A stretch of DNA of 64,000 bases from Hirsutella rhossiliensis (lineage: Eukaryota > Ascomycota > Sordariomycetes > Hypocreales > Ophiocordycipitaceae): NCBI RefSeq assembly GCF_020360975.1, contig NW_025408675.1, forward strand, positions 1,984,001 through 2,048,000, written 5' to 3'. Made by a program: the position numbers and the translations under genes. Shown here piece after piece: positions 1 to 12,800 of the stretch (positions within the stretch are counted from its first letter, which is position 1; every line of letters begins with the position of its first letter). The notes below the pieces were generated by a model. That model saw only the letters and a program-made list of their open reading frames with translations, was not told the DNA's origin and searched no databases.

Positions 1-3000
1 CTTATCCTTTTTCTTATTTTTTATCTTTTATTCTATTAAATATAAACCTTAGGAAAATAAATAGTTTAAGGAATTAAAATTACTATTATTTATTATATAC
101 TAGTCCCTTAATATAAAGTAAGTACTTTAACCTAGCTATTTACTTAGATTTAGTATAAGTTTAATAAGTAACTAAATAAACTAGCTACTATATATAATTA
201 AACGTATTATATAGACTAGCTACTATATATTATTATATATATTAAATATAAACTAGCTATTAGTTTTATAAGTTAAAGTAAGAGTAGTAATAACTATTTA
301 TATTCTTCTTTACCGGCTTAAGATTTAATAGGTTCTCTATCTTCTATATATATTATAGTAAGCGTAAGACCTTACTTAGGGCTTTAACTAAGTAATATCT
401 TAACCTTATAATTATATAATAGTAGTATAGCGTATTAGCGGTATTTCTTAGTATTTTCCTTAGGTAGGTATAGGTATTTCTCTATAATTTCCTATTATAT
501 TCTTATAGTAACTTCTTAAGGAAATATTAGTATAATCTTTAAAGAGCTATTATTACTTAGGAAATTATAGTATATTCCCTATATAATATATCCTTAAGGG
601 AAATCTCTATAAAATATCTATATAATCCGCTTAGTTATTATTTTTAGGATTTCTAGGTAATTTCCTAGAGTTTACTTAATAGCTTTTAAGTTCCTTCTTT
701 TATAAGGAGCCTTAAGGAGTTAAAAGTAACTTCCTTAAAAGAAGTAGATATTATTATAGGTACCTAGATTATTAACTATAGGGTATCTTATAATAGTTAT
801 CTTATACTTATAAGTAGTAATATCTTTAATATAGTTATAATACTATTAATAGTAAGGGTTTATTTTAAGGATATATCTTCTTATTTTTTATCTCTTAAGT
901 AAATACTTAATATATATAATAAAGAGGCCTTAATTAGTTAACTACTATATTATACTATAAGAGCGTTATATAGTCTTTTTTAAGTAGCTATCTTTACTAA
1001 GTAATTAAAAAAGGAAGCTTTAGAAATTATAAGGGAATATATATTATAGTACGATTAGTTAAGTAGTAAAGATAGCTAGAAGTATTATACTATATATATT
1101 ATATTCTCTTTATTATAAGACTAAAGCTTATTAAAAAAGGGATTTTTCCTCTTTAATTAAAGTAGTAAGTAATTTATAACTTATAAGTAGGTTATATATA
1201 ATTCCTTACTAATACCCTATTAATATATTAATACTATATACTTAGGTGCTTTATTAGCTTATACTTCTTAGTAGCGCTCTTATATATTAATACTTATATT
1301 AGCTTTAAGTATTTCTTATTAAAGTTAAAGGTCAATTTTCCATTACTTATAAAGCTTTATATTAAGCTTATAAGCTATCTAAGGTATCCTTAAAGTTCTA
1401 GTTCTTTTATAAGCTTATTATAATTAACTATATTAAATACGCCCTTAATATCTAGCTATAGGAATAATATAATACTCTTTTAAGCTTAGATTATATATAT
1501 TAGTTCTATTACTAGTAAGATCGCTACCTTTATAAAGCGCTCCCTCTTATTCTTTATTTATTTATTTAGTAGGATACTATTTACCTTTATTACTCCCGCG
1601 ATCTTTTAAGCTAATATCTACTTAAGTACTTTCCTTACTATAAGTAAGAGGGAAATTAGTCTTTATCCCCTTACTATATAATAAGCTTTTAGCCTCTTAC
1701 CTAGCTATTAAAGTACTATTATATTCGCGCTATAAAACCGCCTTAGGAAATATAAGAGTTAAGTATAAGTATTAAAGATTATAGCTAGTTACTAAACTAA
1801 GGCTAGTCTATACTTCTTAATAAACCTTAAGAGAACGCTATTTAAGCTTACTACTTTCTAGCTTACTATCTTACTTAGCGCTATTATAACGTTAGCTAGC
1901 TAGATTTATTAGTTAACTATAAAGGTCGCTTTAACTATAGGCTAAGGTAGCCCTTAAGTTATATTAGCCTTTAGTAAGAAGAACTTAGCGGCTAATATCT
2001 AGGCCTTCCTTTTAAAGGTTTCTATTAATTAGTCCTTACCCTCCTTTAATAGCGGCGGGATATAAGTTAGTTTTAGTAATAGCCTATTATAGAGTCTAGC
2101 TTACCTCTTTATATTTTAAAGCTTAGCGTTATTAGCGTTAAATTCTTTTATAAACTCACGCTAATAAGCCTTCCTTACCTCGCGGATAGTTTACTTTTAA
2201 GCTACTATTACTTTATATAAGTCTTTTTAGTTTACCTTACTCCTTTTTTACTTATACTTTCTCCTTACCTTCTTAGCCTTTCTTATTACCTTTCTTACTT
2301 TTAAGGTAAACTATATATTACCCTTAGATAATACTCGCCTTTAGCGCGGAACTATAGCTATTATAATCTACTTTAAAGTAGTAAAGATATAGTCTAGGTC
2401 TTAGTTAATATCCTTTAATATTTAAAGTATTAGCTAGTATAGTCTTAGCTTTAACTAGCTTAGCTTTTACTTCTTTTTACCTTAAGGCTAGTTTAAGTAC
2501 TCAGACCTAGGTATTAACTTATATTATAATAGTCTAAGGGATATAGTTTAACTTAGTTAAGTTTAAGCTAGGCCTAGTATATTATATCTTAATTTTTAGT
2601 ATTACTTATATTAAGTTAATAGTACTATCTTTTTAGCTATAAGAAAATCTTATATACTTCCTTTTTAAGGTAGTAAGTTTAAGTTATAGTCTTATCGCCT
2701 TTTATATAAGTTATATTATACTATCTAAGGTCTTATTATATTTATCTTAGAGTAGGTAATAAAGATTAAAGTCCCTTATTATTATTATAAGGTACTTTAG
2801 TTTAATTACGCTTATTTCTTATAACGCTTTAGTCTTCGCGGCCCTTAATAGTAAGTAAATCGCTTATAGTTTAGTACTATCTTCAAAAACTACCTTACTT
2901 TAGTTTAATCTAAACTAAGGCGACTATATACCTAGCTTAAGCCTTTTATATATATATAGTATATACCTCCCCTCCTTATAAACTAGCTATAGGGCGCTGC
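1..3000 (-). mobile_element. RIP-destroyed Tad1-like LINE, ORF2 (reverse transcriptase) part
   Basis: This block is extremely AT-rich and consists almost wholly of TA-type words, as expected after repeat-induced point mutation. On the minus strand near 1425-1465 a reverse transcriptase core can still be read as LDIKGVFNIV followed by NYNKLIKELEL. This fits an ancestral LDIKGAFD-V-NHNKLI, the first catalytic-aspartate motif of fungal Tad1-clade LINE reverse transcriptases. Just upstream, near 1465-1560, comes RERFIKVAILLVIELIYII, matching the usual helix before that motif. Stops in the frame are TAG/TAA at places where CAG/CAA would fit, as RIP predicts. The element is dead, and its 3' end lies beyond the left edge. 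Clade assignment is inferred from motif style only. Confidence 0.7.
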
Positions 3001-3179
3001 TTTAAGGGGTTATAAGAATATACCCTTATATTCCTATTTTACTGTTATAAAGAAATAACAGGCATAGGGAGGCTTTATAGAATAAGCTAGTAAAAAGAGG
3101 CTCTATAATATAGTCTAAGGGAATAACCCTTAAAGATAAAGACCTCTACTAGATAACTATACCTTCCTCTAGGAAAAGC

Positions 3180-3710
3180 GGGTCAGGATAAGCCTATCCT
3201 TACAAACAAAAATATGCATAAAATGCATAAGTTAATTACGAGCAGAACGGATACCCTATTGCCTATTTTGGCTAGCGGTTCCGAAGATATCCGCGATACG
3301 AGAATAGGTAGGGCATAGAACATTCTAGTTAAATCCACTACTCATGCTAGAACCCATAGTCTTACGTCAACCATCACGCCACAATCAGACCACCTACTAA
3401 GTTAGGAAGATATACTATAGATAGAGCTTTTTAAGCACTATAGAATGTGCTAGAAAGCTGACTAATTGGTCTACTAGTGGGCGAGCAATGGTCTATAAAA
3501 GACGAAGGATTTCCCTGGGAGTAGTAGATAGAACAAGCAAGTTTACAAGCATCTTTTGCAACGCTATTCTTTTAATATATTATTCAGCCCCTTATATGCT
3601 CGTTATAAATTCCGGACGAAATCCTACCCTATACTCCTTCGACCGATCTTTCCGCTTACGTCATCGATTACCCGATTCTGCGCTTATTGCTTATACCTTC
3701 TTATAGGGGT
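3180..3710. other. Less AT-rich island inside the RIP block
   Basis: This stretch of about 530 bases has visibly more normal composition (words such as GGTTCCGAAGATATCCGCG and GGGCGAGCAATGG) than the RIP-mutated DNA on both sides. It lies where the junction between LINE ORF1 and ORF2 would be expected. A 72-codon open frame at 3488-3706 (+) resembles no known protein and is not called as a gene. It may be a later insertion or a segment that escaped RIP. Confidence 0.4.
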
Positions 3711-3719
3711 AAGGCCCTA

Positions 3720-5030
3720 TCTCTTAGTATAGCTTTTACCTCTTATAGTACTATTAAGTTAAAGCTAGCTTAGTAGTAAAGCGCTAGCTATATTAGTATA
3801 TATCTCTTTTATATATTCTAGAATAATACTTTTAATTATATATAAGTAAGGTTAAGGTAAAAGGGTTTATTTATATAAGGAAGGAGGTGCTTTATCTTTT
3901 AGCGCTTCTTTATTTACTATACCTATAAATATCGTTTATACTTAGTTTAGCCTCCTTAGCCTTACTAGCTAGCGGGTATTTTAAGCTTAACCTCTTATCT
4001 TAGCGCGGTTTACTTAGTCCTTACTTTTAAACTATAGTCGAATTAAGAACGCCCTAGGTTTTAATAGTAGGTAGTACTTATTACTTAGTATATACCTAGG
4101 TATTTATAAACCGTTAAAGTCTTTATAAGTAGTTTTCCCTTACTTTCTCTTAAGCTTTATTCGCTATAAGGTAAGTTTAAGTTTATAATTAATAGTCCCC
4201 TTAATATAAGATATAGTTATAAGGGATTTCGCCCTTTTTAATCTTATATTTATCCTCCCTTTTATTATATACTATACTCTTATATTAGCTAAAGAGTTAT
4301 ATTAATATATACTACTTAGCGATATAGCTATACTTATAGTAATTATAGTACCTCTATAGTTAAATAGACTTATTATAGGGTTTATATTAAAAGATTTATA
4401 CTTTAAGGGCTAAGCTTAAGTTATAAAGCTTATTAGCCCCCTTTAAGCTACCGACCTTAATAAGTATAGTTATCGCTATTAATATCTTAAATTAAAAGTA
4501 TAGCACTTAAGCTTAAAGGACCTTAACTTTATTTACTTTTATAATCTTATAAAGTAATTACTCTCTATTTACTATTATTACCTTTAGAAGGACGTTCTTA
4601 GTAACTACTATATATATATAGCGGGTAATTATAGCCTCTAGCCGAAATATAGCTTTAACCTAGCCTTAGTCCCTTTAATAAGCTCTCGCTAAGGTATTAA
4701 ATATAACCGCGATATCTTTACTTTAAAGGCGTCTCGCCGCTATAGTATAAGTAGCCTTTAAGGCTATATTTACTACCTTTACTATATCTTTTAGTTCGCG
4801 GCTTAGGATTTTAAGCGGTGCTTTAATAAGGACTATAATAATCTCGCGTTTATAGTATAATAAGACCTACTTTACCGCGGCTTTATATTAAGTTAGTCCT
4901 TTAGTCTTAGCCGCGATCGCGGCCTAGGTTTACTTTAGGCCCCCTAGGCCTAAAGCGATACTTAAGTAGAGTTTTTCCTTAACTACCTCTTTAATTACTT
5001 CCTTAATTATTATCGTAAAGCTCCGTATTA
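3720..5030 (-). mobile_element. RIP-destroyed Tad1-like LINE, ORF1 part
   Basis: The DNA is AT-rich and heavily mutated. Read on the minus strand at roughly 4620-4870 it gives LKIIL-type and KDIVKVVNIALKATYTIAARRL, then SKDIAVIFNTLARAY. This matches the pattern of fungal LINE ORF1 (gag-like) proteins: a helix ending in 'EIV..+N.AL', then 'AARRLPSGDV.V.F', then a W-containing segment. Stops interrupt the frame at RIP-compatible sites. It lies immediately 5' of the reverse transcriptase remains on the same strand, in the correct LINE order. The right edge of the block near 5030 is abrupt and is probably the element's 5' end. Confidence 0.6.
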
Positions 5031-6143
5031 AGCTGAGCTCTGGCGAGAGCAAGAAAAGACGCGATTTTGGCGCGCATTTCATGTCCGGTATATTGAAGCA
5101 AGGGTTGGCGCACGCGTGGCCAATGAGAGTACGGTTTGCATGGCACGGATTCTACGGCCCCGCTTCCCACGCTGCAGAGATGCCTGGCTCACCCAGCCGC
5201 GCGATTGGCCGGAGCGGGGGAGCCAGCTGCGCATTTTCCTCCGGGTCCCTTTTAGGGTCCATGGCGGGGAAGCATCTCTCTTTCCAGCGCTCGCATGAAG
5301 CACCACAGCAGCGTCGGGGTTCGGACGGAGTTGCATATCCGATGGCGATGGGTGCCACTGTCATCTTCCCCCGACCTTGTAGGTTCGTTCATTCCTCGTG
5401 CCCGAATACCCAAATGCACCGAGCAGAGGCCAGGCCACGGGCATGGTGGCGTGGGCGAGCATGAAGGCAGAAGGAGCCATTGTTTGAGGCCTAACAACCC
5501 AACGACTCAAGAGGGCCTCGGCGCTGACCAAAGCTCGACCCAACCCCGTTTAGGCCTTCGCATAACTTGTGTCATGTGGTTTCTCATGATGCGGCAGCAA
5601 AGACAGCCGGGGCAGGCTGTATGTACGAATAGGTCGCCGCATCCTCGGCATCCGGGGGCATGGATGGTCGCTGTAAAATTATTAGCGCTACAGTGCACGC
5701 CGAGGCCAGCGCTCTGTTCCACTGGCGCCATTGTTCCATTTTTCTGCCCGACTGTTCCATCCTCCGCCCGCTGACGTCGACGCCCACTCCTTCTCCAACC
5801 AACAGCCACTGTCGCTCTCAGCCTGTCGGTCCCGCAACGCTACGCCTCACAGCCTCCTCCTGCTCCTCTCGCCCCTTTGACCTGCGGTGCATCGTGGCCT
5901 TTGGACTTCATCCACCTACGACATCTCAAGCGCCCTCGCCGGTCCTCGGGCTCCGACGACGCTCACCGCATCCTCGCCAACCACCATCCCCGCCCGAAGC
6001 TGACGAGGCCCCCTGTGGAAAAGGACGCCCCTCGATTCGCCCCACACCCACCCACGTCCCATTGAGCGGCGGAACCAAACACTCCTCGTCGTCGCTGCGG
6101 CAGACGTGTCATAGCCCGTCTGCGAGGAAAGCCCGCCGTCGCC
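5031..6143. other. Intergenic region upstream of the BBC1 homologue
   Basis: Composition returns sharply to normal GC after 5030. No gene is seen. The last 350 bases are pyrimidine-rich with a TGACGTCG (CRE-like) word near 5773 and probably hold the promoter and 5' leader of the gene at 6144. The segment 5172-5242 resembles one at 59061-59135 (separate entry). Confidence 0.5.
5172..5242 (+). repeat. Dispersed repeat, copy A
   Basis: The sequence beginning CTGCAGAGATGCCTGGCT and running through CGATTGGCCGG to ATTTTCC is matched by 59061-59135 with about three quarters identity by eye and one 4-base GGCT gap. Both copies lie in gene-free DNA, this one only 140 bases from the RIP block edge. 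It is probably a remnant of a dispersed element; the family is unknown. Confidence 0.5.
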
Positions 6144-9100
6144 ATGGCCGCGCCCTTCCGCGTCAAGGCCCTCTACGAGTACTCGTCGCCCCACGACGAC
6201 GACCTCAACTTCGCCGCCGGCCAAATCATCACCGTCACCGACCAGGAGGATGCCGACTGGTACGAGGGCGAGTACCTTGACGACGACGGCGCCAAGAGGC
6301 AGGGCATCTTTCCCTGCAATTTTGTCGAAAAGTACGAGCCCACCGCGCCCCCGAGGCCTGCGAGGACCCGTCCCAAAAAGGACCCCGAAGCTGCTCAGCC
6401 GTCCCCGGAACATGTATCCGTCCCGCCTCCGGCTGCCCCGGTCCATCAAGACCCGAGCCAGGCGGAGCCCGAGATTGAAGAGGCCGACGCGCCCGTACAA
6501 AAGAGCCCGCCGGCCGAGTACGTGTCCCCGGCTGCGGCTGTCCCGGCTCCGTCCAAGCCCGCCACGTCTGCTCCCGTCCCGACGTCTCCTCACACAAGCA
6601 ACATGAGCGAGTCCCGCGCTCCGCCTGCTCCTGCTGCTGCTGCTCCCGCTTCTGCTACCAAGAAACAGCCGGCGGCCCCGCCTCCAGTTTCTGACAAGCC
6701 CTCGGGCAACTCCTTCAAGGACCGCATCGCCGCTTTCAACAAGCCCGCGGCACCGCCCGTCGCCCCCTTCAAGCCCAGCGGTCTTAGCGGAGGCGGCGGC
6801 AGCGTAAGCTTCATCAAGAAGCCCTTTGTCGCCCCTCCCCCGAGTCGAAATGCCTACGTTCCCCCGCCTCGGGAGACCCCCACGACCCCAATCTATAGAC
6901 GCGACGAAGACCCTGAAATCAAGGAGAGAGAGGCCGCGAACCTCGAACAAGCGGAAAAAGCCGGGCTGGCCACGACTGCCCAGCAATCGGGCGGCGCGGA
7001 AGAGGATCAACCCAAACCGACCAGCCTGAAGGAACGCATCGCCCTGCTTCAGAAGCAGCAGATGGAGCAGGCCCAGCGTCATGCCGAGGCTGCTGCAAAA
7101 AAGGACAAGCCCAAGAAGCCGCCCAAGAAGGTGACTGAAGCCTCTGCAGACGCGGACCCCACTGCCGAAGCAGCAGAGCCACATGTGCCGGCTCCGTCGG
7201 AGCACAGAGAGGCCGAGGACACAGGGACAAGAACATCCACGGATGAAGTGCACCCGGCTCGAGCCGCTCTTCCGCCGCGGCGCAAGTCCTCCAAGGGCCC
7301 CGCGACCGAACTTGTCCACGACAGCAACGACGCCGACATGTCGGGCGCCGGTGACACCTCCGAGGGACAGGATGACACGACTGAGCGCGAAGACAGCGAC
7401 GAGACGTCTCGGCGCACTGCCCAGCTGCCATCGATCTCGATGACCCCCTCCGCCGCCACCGCCGTCACCCCGAGTGAGGCCGAGGTGGAGGCCGACGAGG
7501 CAGAACAAGAGGACGAGGACGATGTTGATCCCGAGGTTAGGCGCAAGGAAGAGCTGCGGGCGAGGATGGCCAAGATGAGTGGCGGCATGGGCTTCCACGG
7601 CATGTTTGGAGCTCCAGTGCCTCCCACAGCCATGGCTCCGCCCAAGAAAAAGGCCCCCAAGGCCGAGGCTGACCCCACTGCGGAGGGCGCAGAGGAAACG
7701 AGCCCCATTTCTCGCGCAGCCCCTCCGATTCCAACACCAATGGCACTTCCCGGCATGGGGGGCTCAAGGGCATCGGAGGAGACCAAGCGTGCGGGACAAG
7801 ACGAAGCCGCTCTCCCGTCGAGAGCTGCACCTCCTCCTTTGCCGTCACGGGCAGTCGATGATGACGGCCATGGTCAGCTGGAGGACCAAGACGAGGAAGA
7901 TGAGGCGACCACGCCGGCCCCGCCCCCGGAGCCCAAAGGTACGCTTCTTGTGTAGCGAGTCGACGCGCTTGAGACGGAGGCTAATAACAATGCAGCACCT
8001 CGGCGAGACGCCGGCGGACCGCCGCCTGTGCCTGGAGGTCGACCAGGGCCCCCTCCTGTTCCTGCGGATGGTACGTTTGAAGGCCCCCTTTTACACGGTG
8101 ACTGTGACAAGCGATTGACATGCTCACGTGCGACCGTAGGCCGACCCCCGCCGCCTCCTCCGGCTGCTGATCTCAAGTCTGCCACGGACGGGTCTGAATC
8201 AGACGATGAGCTCTCTGCACGAGAGAGAAACATGGCACACGTGGGCGCCGTTGCGCGATCTCCTCCCATGCCGCCCCATCCCTTGCAAGCTCCCGGGCTT
8301 CCGGCAAGATCGCCGCCTCTGTCTCCTCGTCCCGAGGAATCCTCGCCACTGTCCCCCCCCCTGTCTACCACCAATAAGCGGAACAGCAGACCTCCGCCTC
8401 CCATACCCGGGTCCGCGCCTGCGCCTCCCCCAGCCCACGGCCGACCACCGCCTCCCCCACCCCCTGGAGGTTTGCCGCGAGATTCGACCGCAGATGGGCC
8501 CCCTACGCCCGCCGTCCCGACAAGACCGCCCCAAGCCGGCGAAGAGGAAAACGAGGAGAATACCGAATACGAAGGCGACTATGACACCGACATTGCATCG
8601 TCGGTCCCTCACAAGGACGCGCTGAAGGCGCATGCTCGGGACTCGAGTCTAGAAGATAATGGGTCCCAGTCTCCCGCCAAGGACGCTCCGCCAACCCAAC
8701 CGCCGCCTGTTCCTGCTGCCTTGGCTCCGCGAGCGGTCCCGCCCCCTATCCCCACTCAGCCGCCACCCGAGAGCAGTACGCGGCGGTCGGTGGACGTGCC
8801 TCGAGCCGCGCCCCCGCTTCCACCCCAGGGCAAGGAGGCGCCATCGCCCCGGATTGGCGATGATTACGATACCCACAACCACGCGGCGTCGGCAGCCGGC
8901 GGGTTCAGCTCGAGCTACGGCCACAAAACGCCCAAGATCGAAGAGGAGGCATACTTCCCCGGCTCTCCGTCTGCCACGTCCCCGCCCGAGAGGAGGGTTC
9001 CACCTGCTACCCCTGGCACGCGTGCCCCCCACAGGCAGTCGATGGACGTGGCCAGAACGAGCATGAGCGGCCGAAGGTCGACAGACATTGTTCGACCCTC

Positions 9101-9884
9101 GATGGAATCGGGCTTCATTGCCAACGACATCGACCTCGCCGTCCAGAGCGGATGGTGGAAACAAGCCAACCAGGTGCCCCCCGTGCTGCAAGGGCGGCGA
9201 GACATGTACTTTGAGAGTGAGGAGTCGATGACGACAAACCAGGGGTCAAAGACGACCGTCACGCGAGAGATATTCGTGCTCTTCCAGGACTACTCGCAGA
9301 CGGTGCTGACGGTGCGCTACGATCCGTACAACGCCTCGGACGTGGAGCTGGAGCAGCGACACGAGTCGCCTCCTCGAGCCCTCCGGCAGGACCAGATGGA
9401 GGAGTTCCACGATCTGTTTGGACGTCGCATCTCGGAGGCCGCTTCGTCCAAGAAGGACACGGTGGTTGGGGACGGCACGCCCCAGGGCCTGGTCGCCGAG
9501 CTGCTGCGGCCGTTCAAGGACGCGCTGCGGCCAGTCGGCACGCGCGCGTACGGGGCGCTCGTCTACTCCAACATGGCCAACGCGTCGACGCAGCAGCACG
9601 ACGTGATCCGGCCGGGCGACATCATGTCGGTGCGCAACGCCAAGTTCCAGGGCAAGCATGGACCGATGCACGCCAAGTATTCGGCCGAGGTGGGCAAGCC
9701 AGACCACGTCGCGGTGGTGGCGGAGTGGGACGGGACCAAGAAGAAGGTGCGGGCCTGGGAACAGGGCCGAGAGAGCAAGAAGGTGAAGCTGGAGAGCTTC
9801 AAGCTGGACGACCTGCGCAGCGGCGAGGTCAAGATCTGGAGAGTGGTGCCGCGCAGCTGGGTTGGCTGGAACGGCCAGGCCTGA
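6144..9884 (+). CDS. BBC1: BBC1/MTI1-type SH3 protein of the cortical actin patch
   Basis: The CDS is join(6144..7938, 7996..8070, 8140..9884), 1204 aa. Intron 1 (57 nt) shifts frame; intron 2 (69 nt) is in frame and would otherwise read through. The ATG has a good fungal context (GTCGCCATGG). Residues 1-65 are an SH3 domain with the ALYEYSSPHDDDLNF and DADWYEGEY signatures and the closing FPCNFVE. A very long Pro/Ala/Glu-rich middle with many polyproline runs (for example RPPPPPPAADL) follows. The last 260 residues (from about GFIANDIDLAVQSGWW to the end) form the conserved C-terminal domain of Bbc1. In yeast, Bbc1/Mti1 binds type I myosin and Las17/WASP and restrains Arp2/3 actin assembly at endocytic patches. 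The same role is inferred here. No frameshift or decay is visible. Confidence 0.9.
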
Positions 9885-12800
9885 GCTGGACCGCCCCGGG
9901 GGTAATTGGGGCTTGGCGGCCGGACCCTGAAGGCGGGCGGTGCGGGCTGCTCGAGTCAGTCCCCGTTGTTGGGAGATGGTCTCTTGTTTTCCTCGCGCAC
10001 GCAGTTTGATTTGCTGGGAGTGAGCCCTTTTGACTGTTGCCCGTCACATGTCGTGCCATAGCACAGTAGTATAGCACAGTAGTGTGTGCGTGTTTCAACC
10101 TGCAAGCTTTGGCATCGGCTACGTGTCAAGAGCATATGATTCTATTGTGTCCACCATTGCGCCTGTACGATTTGAGGCTGCCACCGGGAGAAGAACGACG
10201 AGGGAAGTGAGAATGGAGGCCACATGACCGGAGCAGCCGTTGACTTGCGCTTGGCTGGCCGTCGGCTTGTGGCCAGATAGCTCTCCTCGTCGACTCCCTT
10301 TTGCTCTGTTCGACAAGAGAGTATGCGATGCCATGTCAAGAGGCGAGCAGCGGATACGCCTTTGGTCTCTTGACACATACACTGTCCTACACAACATAGC
10401 GCAAGAAGCACATCGGATCCCTCCACTCGGGATTCGGACGAGGGAGGCAGACACCCGACATGTCAGTCTCTGGATTGGGGAATGGCCTGGCCTGGTTCGA
10501 TGGCACGCGTGGTCGCACGGCCTGTATTGGAGTGGCCTGTCTGTCGACTGTGGCAAACAAAGGAGAGGGGGTCTCCTTGGGCACTGACTGTCCAGCACGC
10601 TCAGCCCATTGAGCGAGATACCTGGGTCTACGTCGACGGCGTATGAGCCAACCGGGGCCAGGGGGGCTGCTCTACTTGATGGGAGAAAGGACGGCGTCTG
10701 CTCTGCGGTTGGCCCTTTGACGACGAGGAGTCGCATCATGTACTCTTCTCGTATGAGGATTGATACACGACGGAAGGGAGGCGTGGTTTACTTGCCTCGG
10801 GCCCTTGCTTCCCGGAGGATGTCCAAGGGCCGGAATGGAGGAGGGAAAGCCAGCGAGGAGTGAAGCAGTGGTGTAGTCGTGCAGTAGCTAAAGGCATTTG
10901 CTCGTGCAGCCTGATTGATGTACGTGCAGTATACTGAAGGCTCAATGGACGGCGAGGGGAGGGAAAAGCAAATGAGGACCACGGCCCACGATTCACGGTC
11001 GAGGAGCGGATATGCGGACGGAGAGCTCGTGGATTAGGAGTAGTCTCGAGGGTCCCTGTGCTCGAGCAGCCTGTGGAATCCAATCATGTTGTTGCGTAAC
11101 GAGCAAGCCGAGGTGAGGCAGCGGACCTAGAGGAATCCGAGAAGGAAAGAAAGGGTGTCTGGGGCGACGAAGAAGTGAGGCACACCAAAGGGCATCGGGT
11201 AATAGCTTGAAGCCTGATGTGGTTGTACGAGTAGATGAGCTGGCAACACACACCCGCCTTGATGGATGGGCAGGCCCGGCTTCTCCAATGGCGGCCCTTC
11301 TTCTTTAATGGTTCTACTGAAGGGGATTAGTCTTGTCCTCTTCCCTCTCGGGCTCTGGCCCGTCAGCCGCTCATGCTCCGAGTCCGGAGACAGGGAGCGC
11401 CTGTCTATTTCAGTCACTTCGGAATGATGATGGCCGGTGCTGCCTTGCTGGCTCCTCGCTGAAGACACCGAAGAAAGGCAAAGAGGCGCAGTATCGAGAA
11501 TCGGCCATGTAGATGGAAAATGCAAGACTGCCGAATCGAGCTTTGCAAATAACCGCGCCAAAAGAGGGAGACGGGATCAGACGAAAGATGGAGAAGAAGC
11601 AGAAGGAGCTAAAGGACATACGAGAGGTGGACAAGGAGCATGGATGGCTCGGAGAATGGCGCGGCGGTTGTCCGTCGCTCCTCGCGGGAGAGCGAGGACG
11701 CGGGTGGGAGAAGAGCGTGGCCGGGCCGAAGCCGCGCGAATGAGCGACTGACACGCATGCCATGGCCCGCCGCCGCCCAGGCTGTGGCATCTCGCCATTT
11801 TCCCTCTCGCCGGGCCAGTCGTTGGGGCTTGTCATGCGCTTACACGAATGCAATGGCACCGAGGAGGAGAGGGACGATGAAGGAGGACCGGGGACTAAAC
11901 GGGGCCATCTGATTCCCCGGTGATACGGCCGGTATGGCGCTGGGATTCAGACAGCACAGCCAAAGACATCCGTCAAGGGCCGTTGGACTTTGATCTGGCA
12001 CCGTGGACACACGGGAGCGGGTGGAAGCCGTGTAGCTTTGCCGGTGATTCGCAGCCCCCTGCTCTGTAGGCCCGCTCGGTTTCACGATGAAGCACCGCCC
12101 ACTCGTCACGGCTCATCGATGGCTTGTCCCTCGTCTGCTCCATGGGCGTCATCGTGGACGAGGCAAACAAACAGCCACAACGCCCAACCCAGCCTCGAGT
12201 CCAGACACGGTGCGCACATAGAGGTAGGACGCACGCCTGCATGCTGTGCTCCGTCTGCCTTGTGCCACTCGCTGCAACGCGGCACACGAGAGAAAAGGCA
12301 ACGCCATGACGCGCCGACGACGGGTATAGGCATCGCAGCAGCCCGGGGATGAGCAGCCCGTCCAAGATTGAAAAGCCACCCATGCACAGGCCGTGTTGAT
12401 ACGGTTCCCCAAGCGGAAGAAGAGGGCTCGATAGATCGATTCAGCTGCCGTAGCGTGCAGCCTGCAACAGGCAGACGGGGGCGTTTTGGCGCCATGCTCT
12501 TCCGGCGGGCTCGATGCACATGCTGCGGGGAAGATGCAGCCTCTGCCGGTTGGCAGCGTCTGGGCTTAATGGGGGTTTACTCCGGAGGCAGGGCGCGTCG
12601 TGTGAGGTTTGCTAGGTAGGGGTCCGGTGCTGGTTGGGGGGAAAGGGAGTCGGATGCGTCGGATACACCCGAAGACGCTTGTACAGTAGAGTCTGTTGTC
12701 GGGAGTGAATCCAAGGCGAGGGGGTCGTCAGTGGGAGCTCGGATGTCATGAGCGAGCGGATGTGAGAGGGATGGGTTGAAACGATAGTTGCTGCTGAGGT

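Noticed and set aside
5916..7598. 560-codon minus-strand open frame opposite BBC1
   Set aside because: It is antisense to the strongly G/C3-biased BBC1 coding sequence, and the residues are low-complexity Gly/Arg/Leu. It is a composition shadow.
10119..10739. 206-codon minus-strand open frame in the long gap
   Set aside because: Third-position bias is absent and the residues form no recognisable fold.
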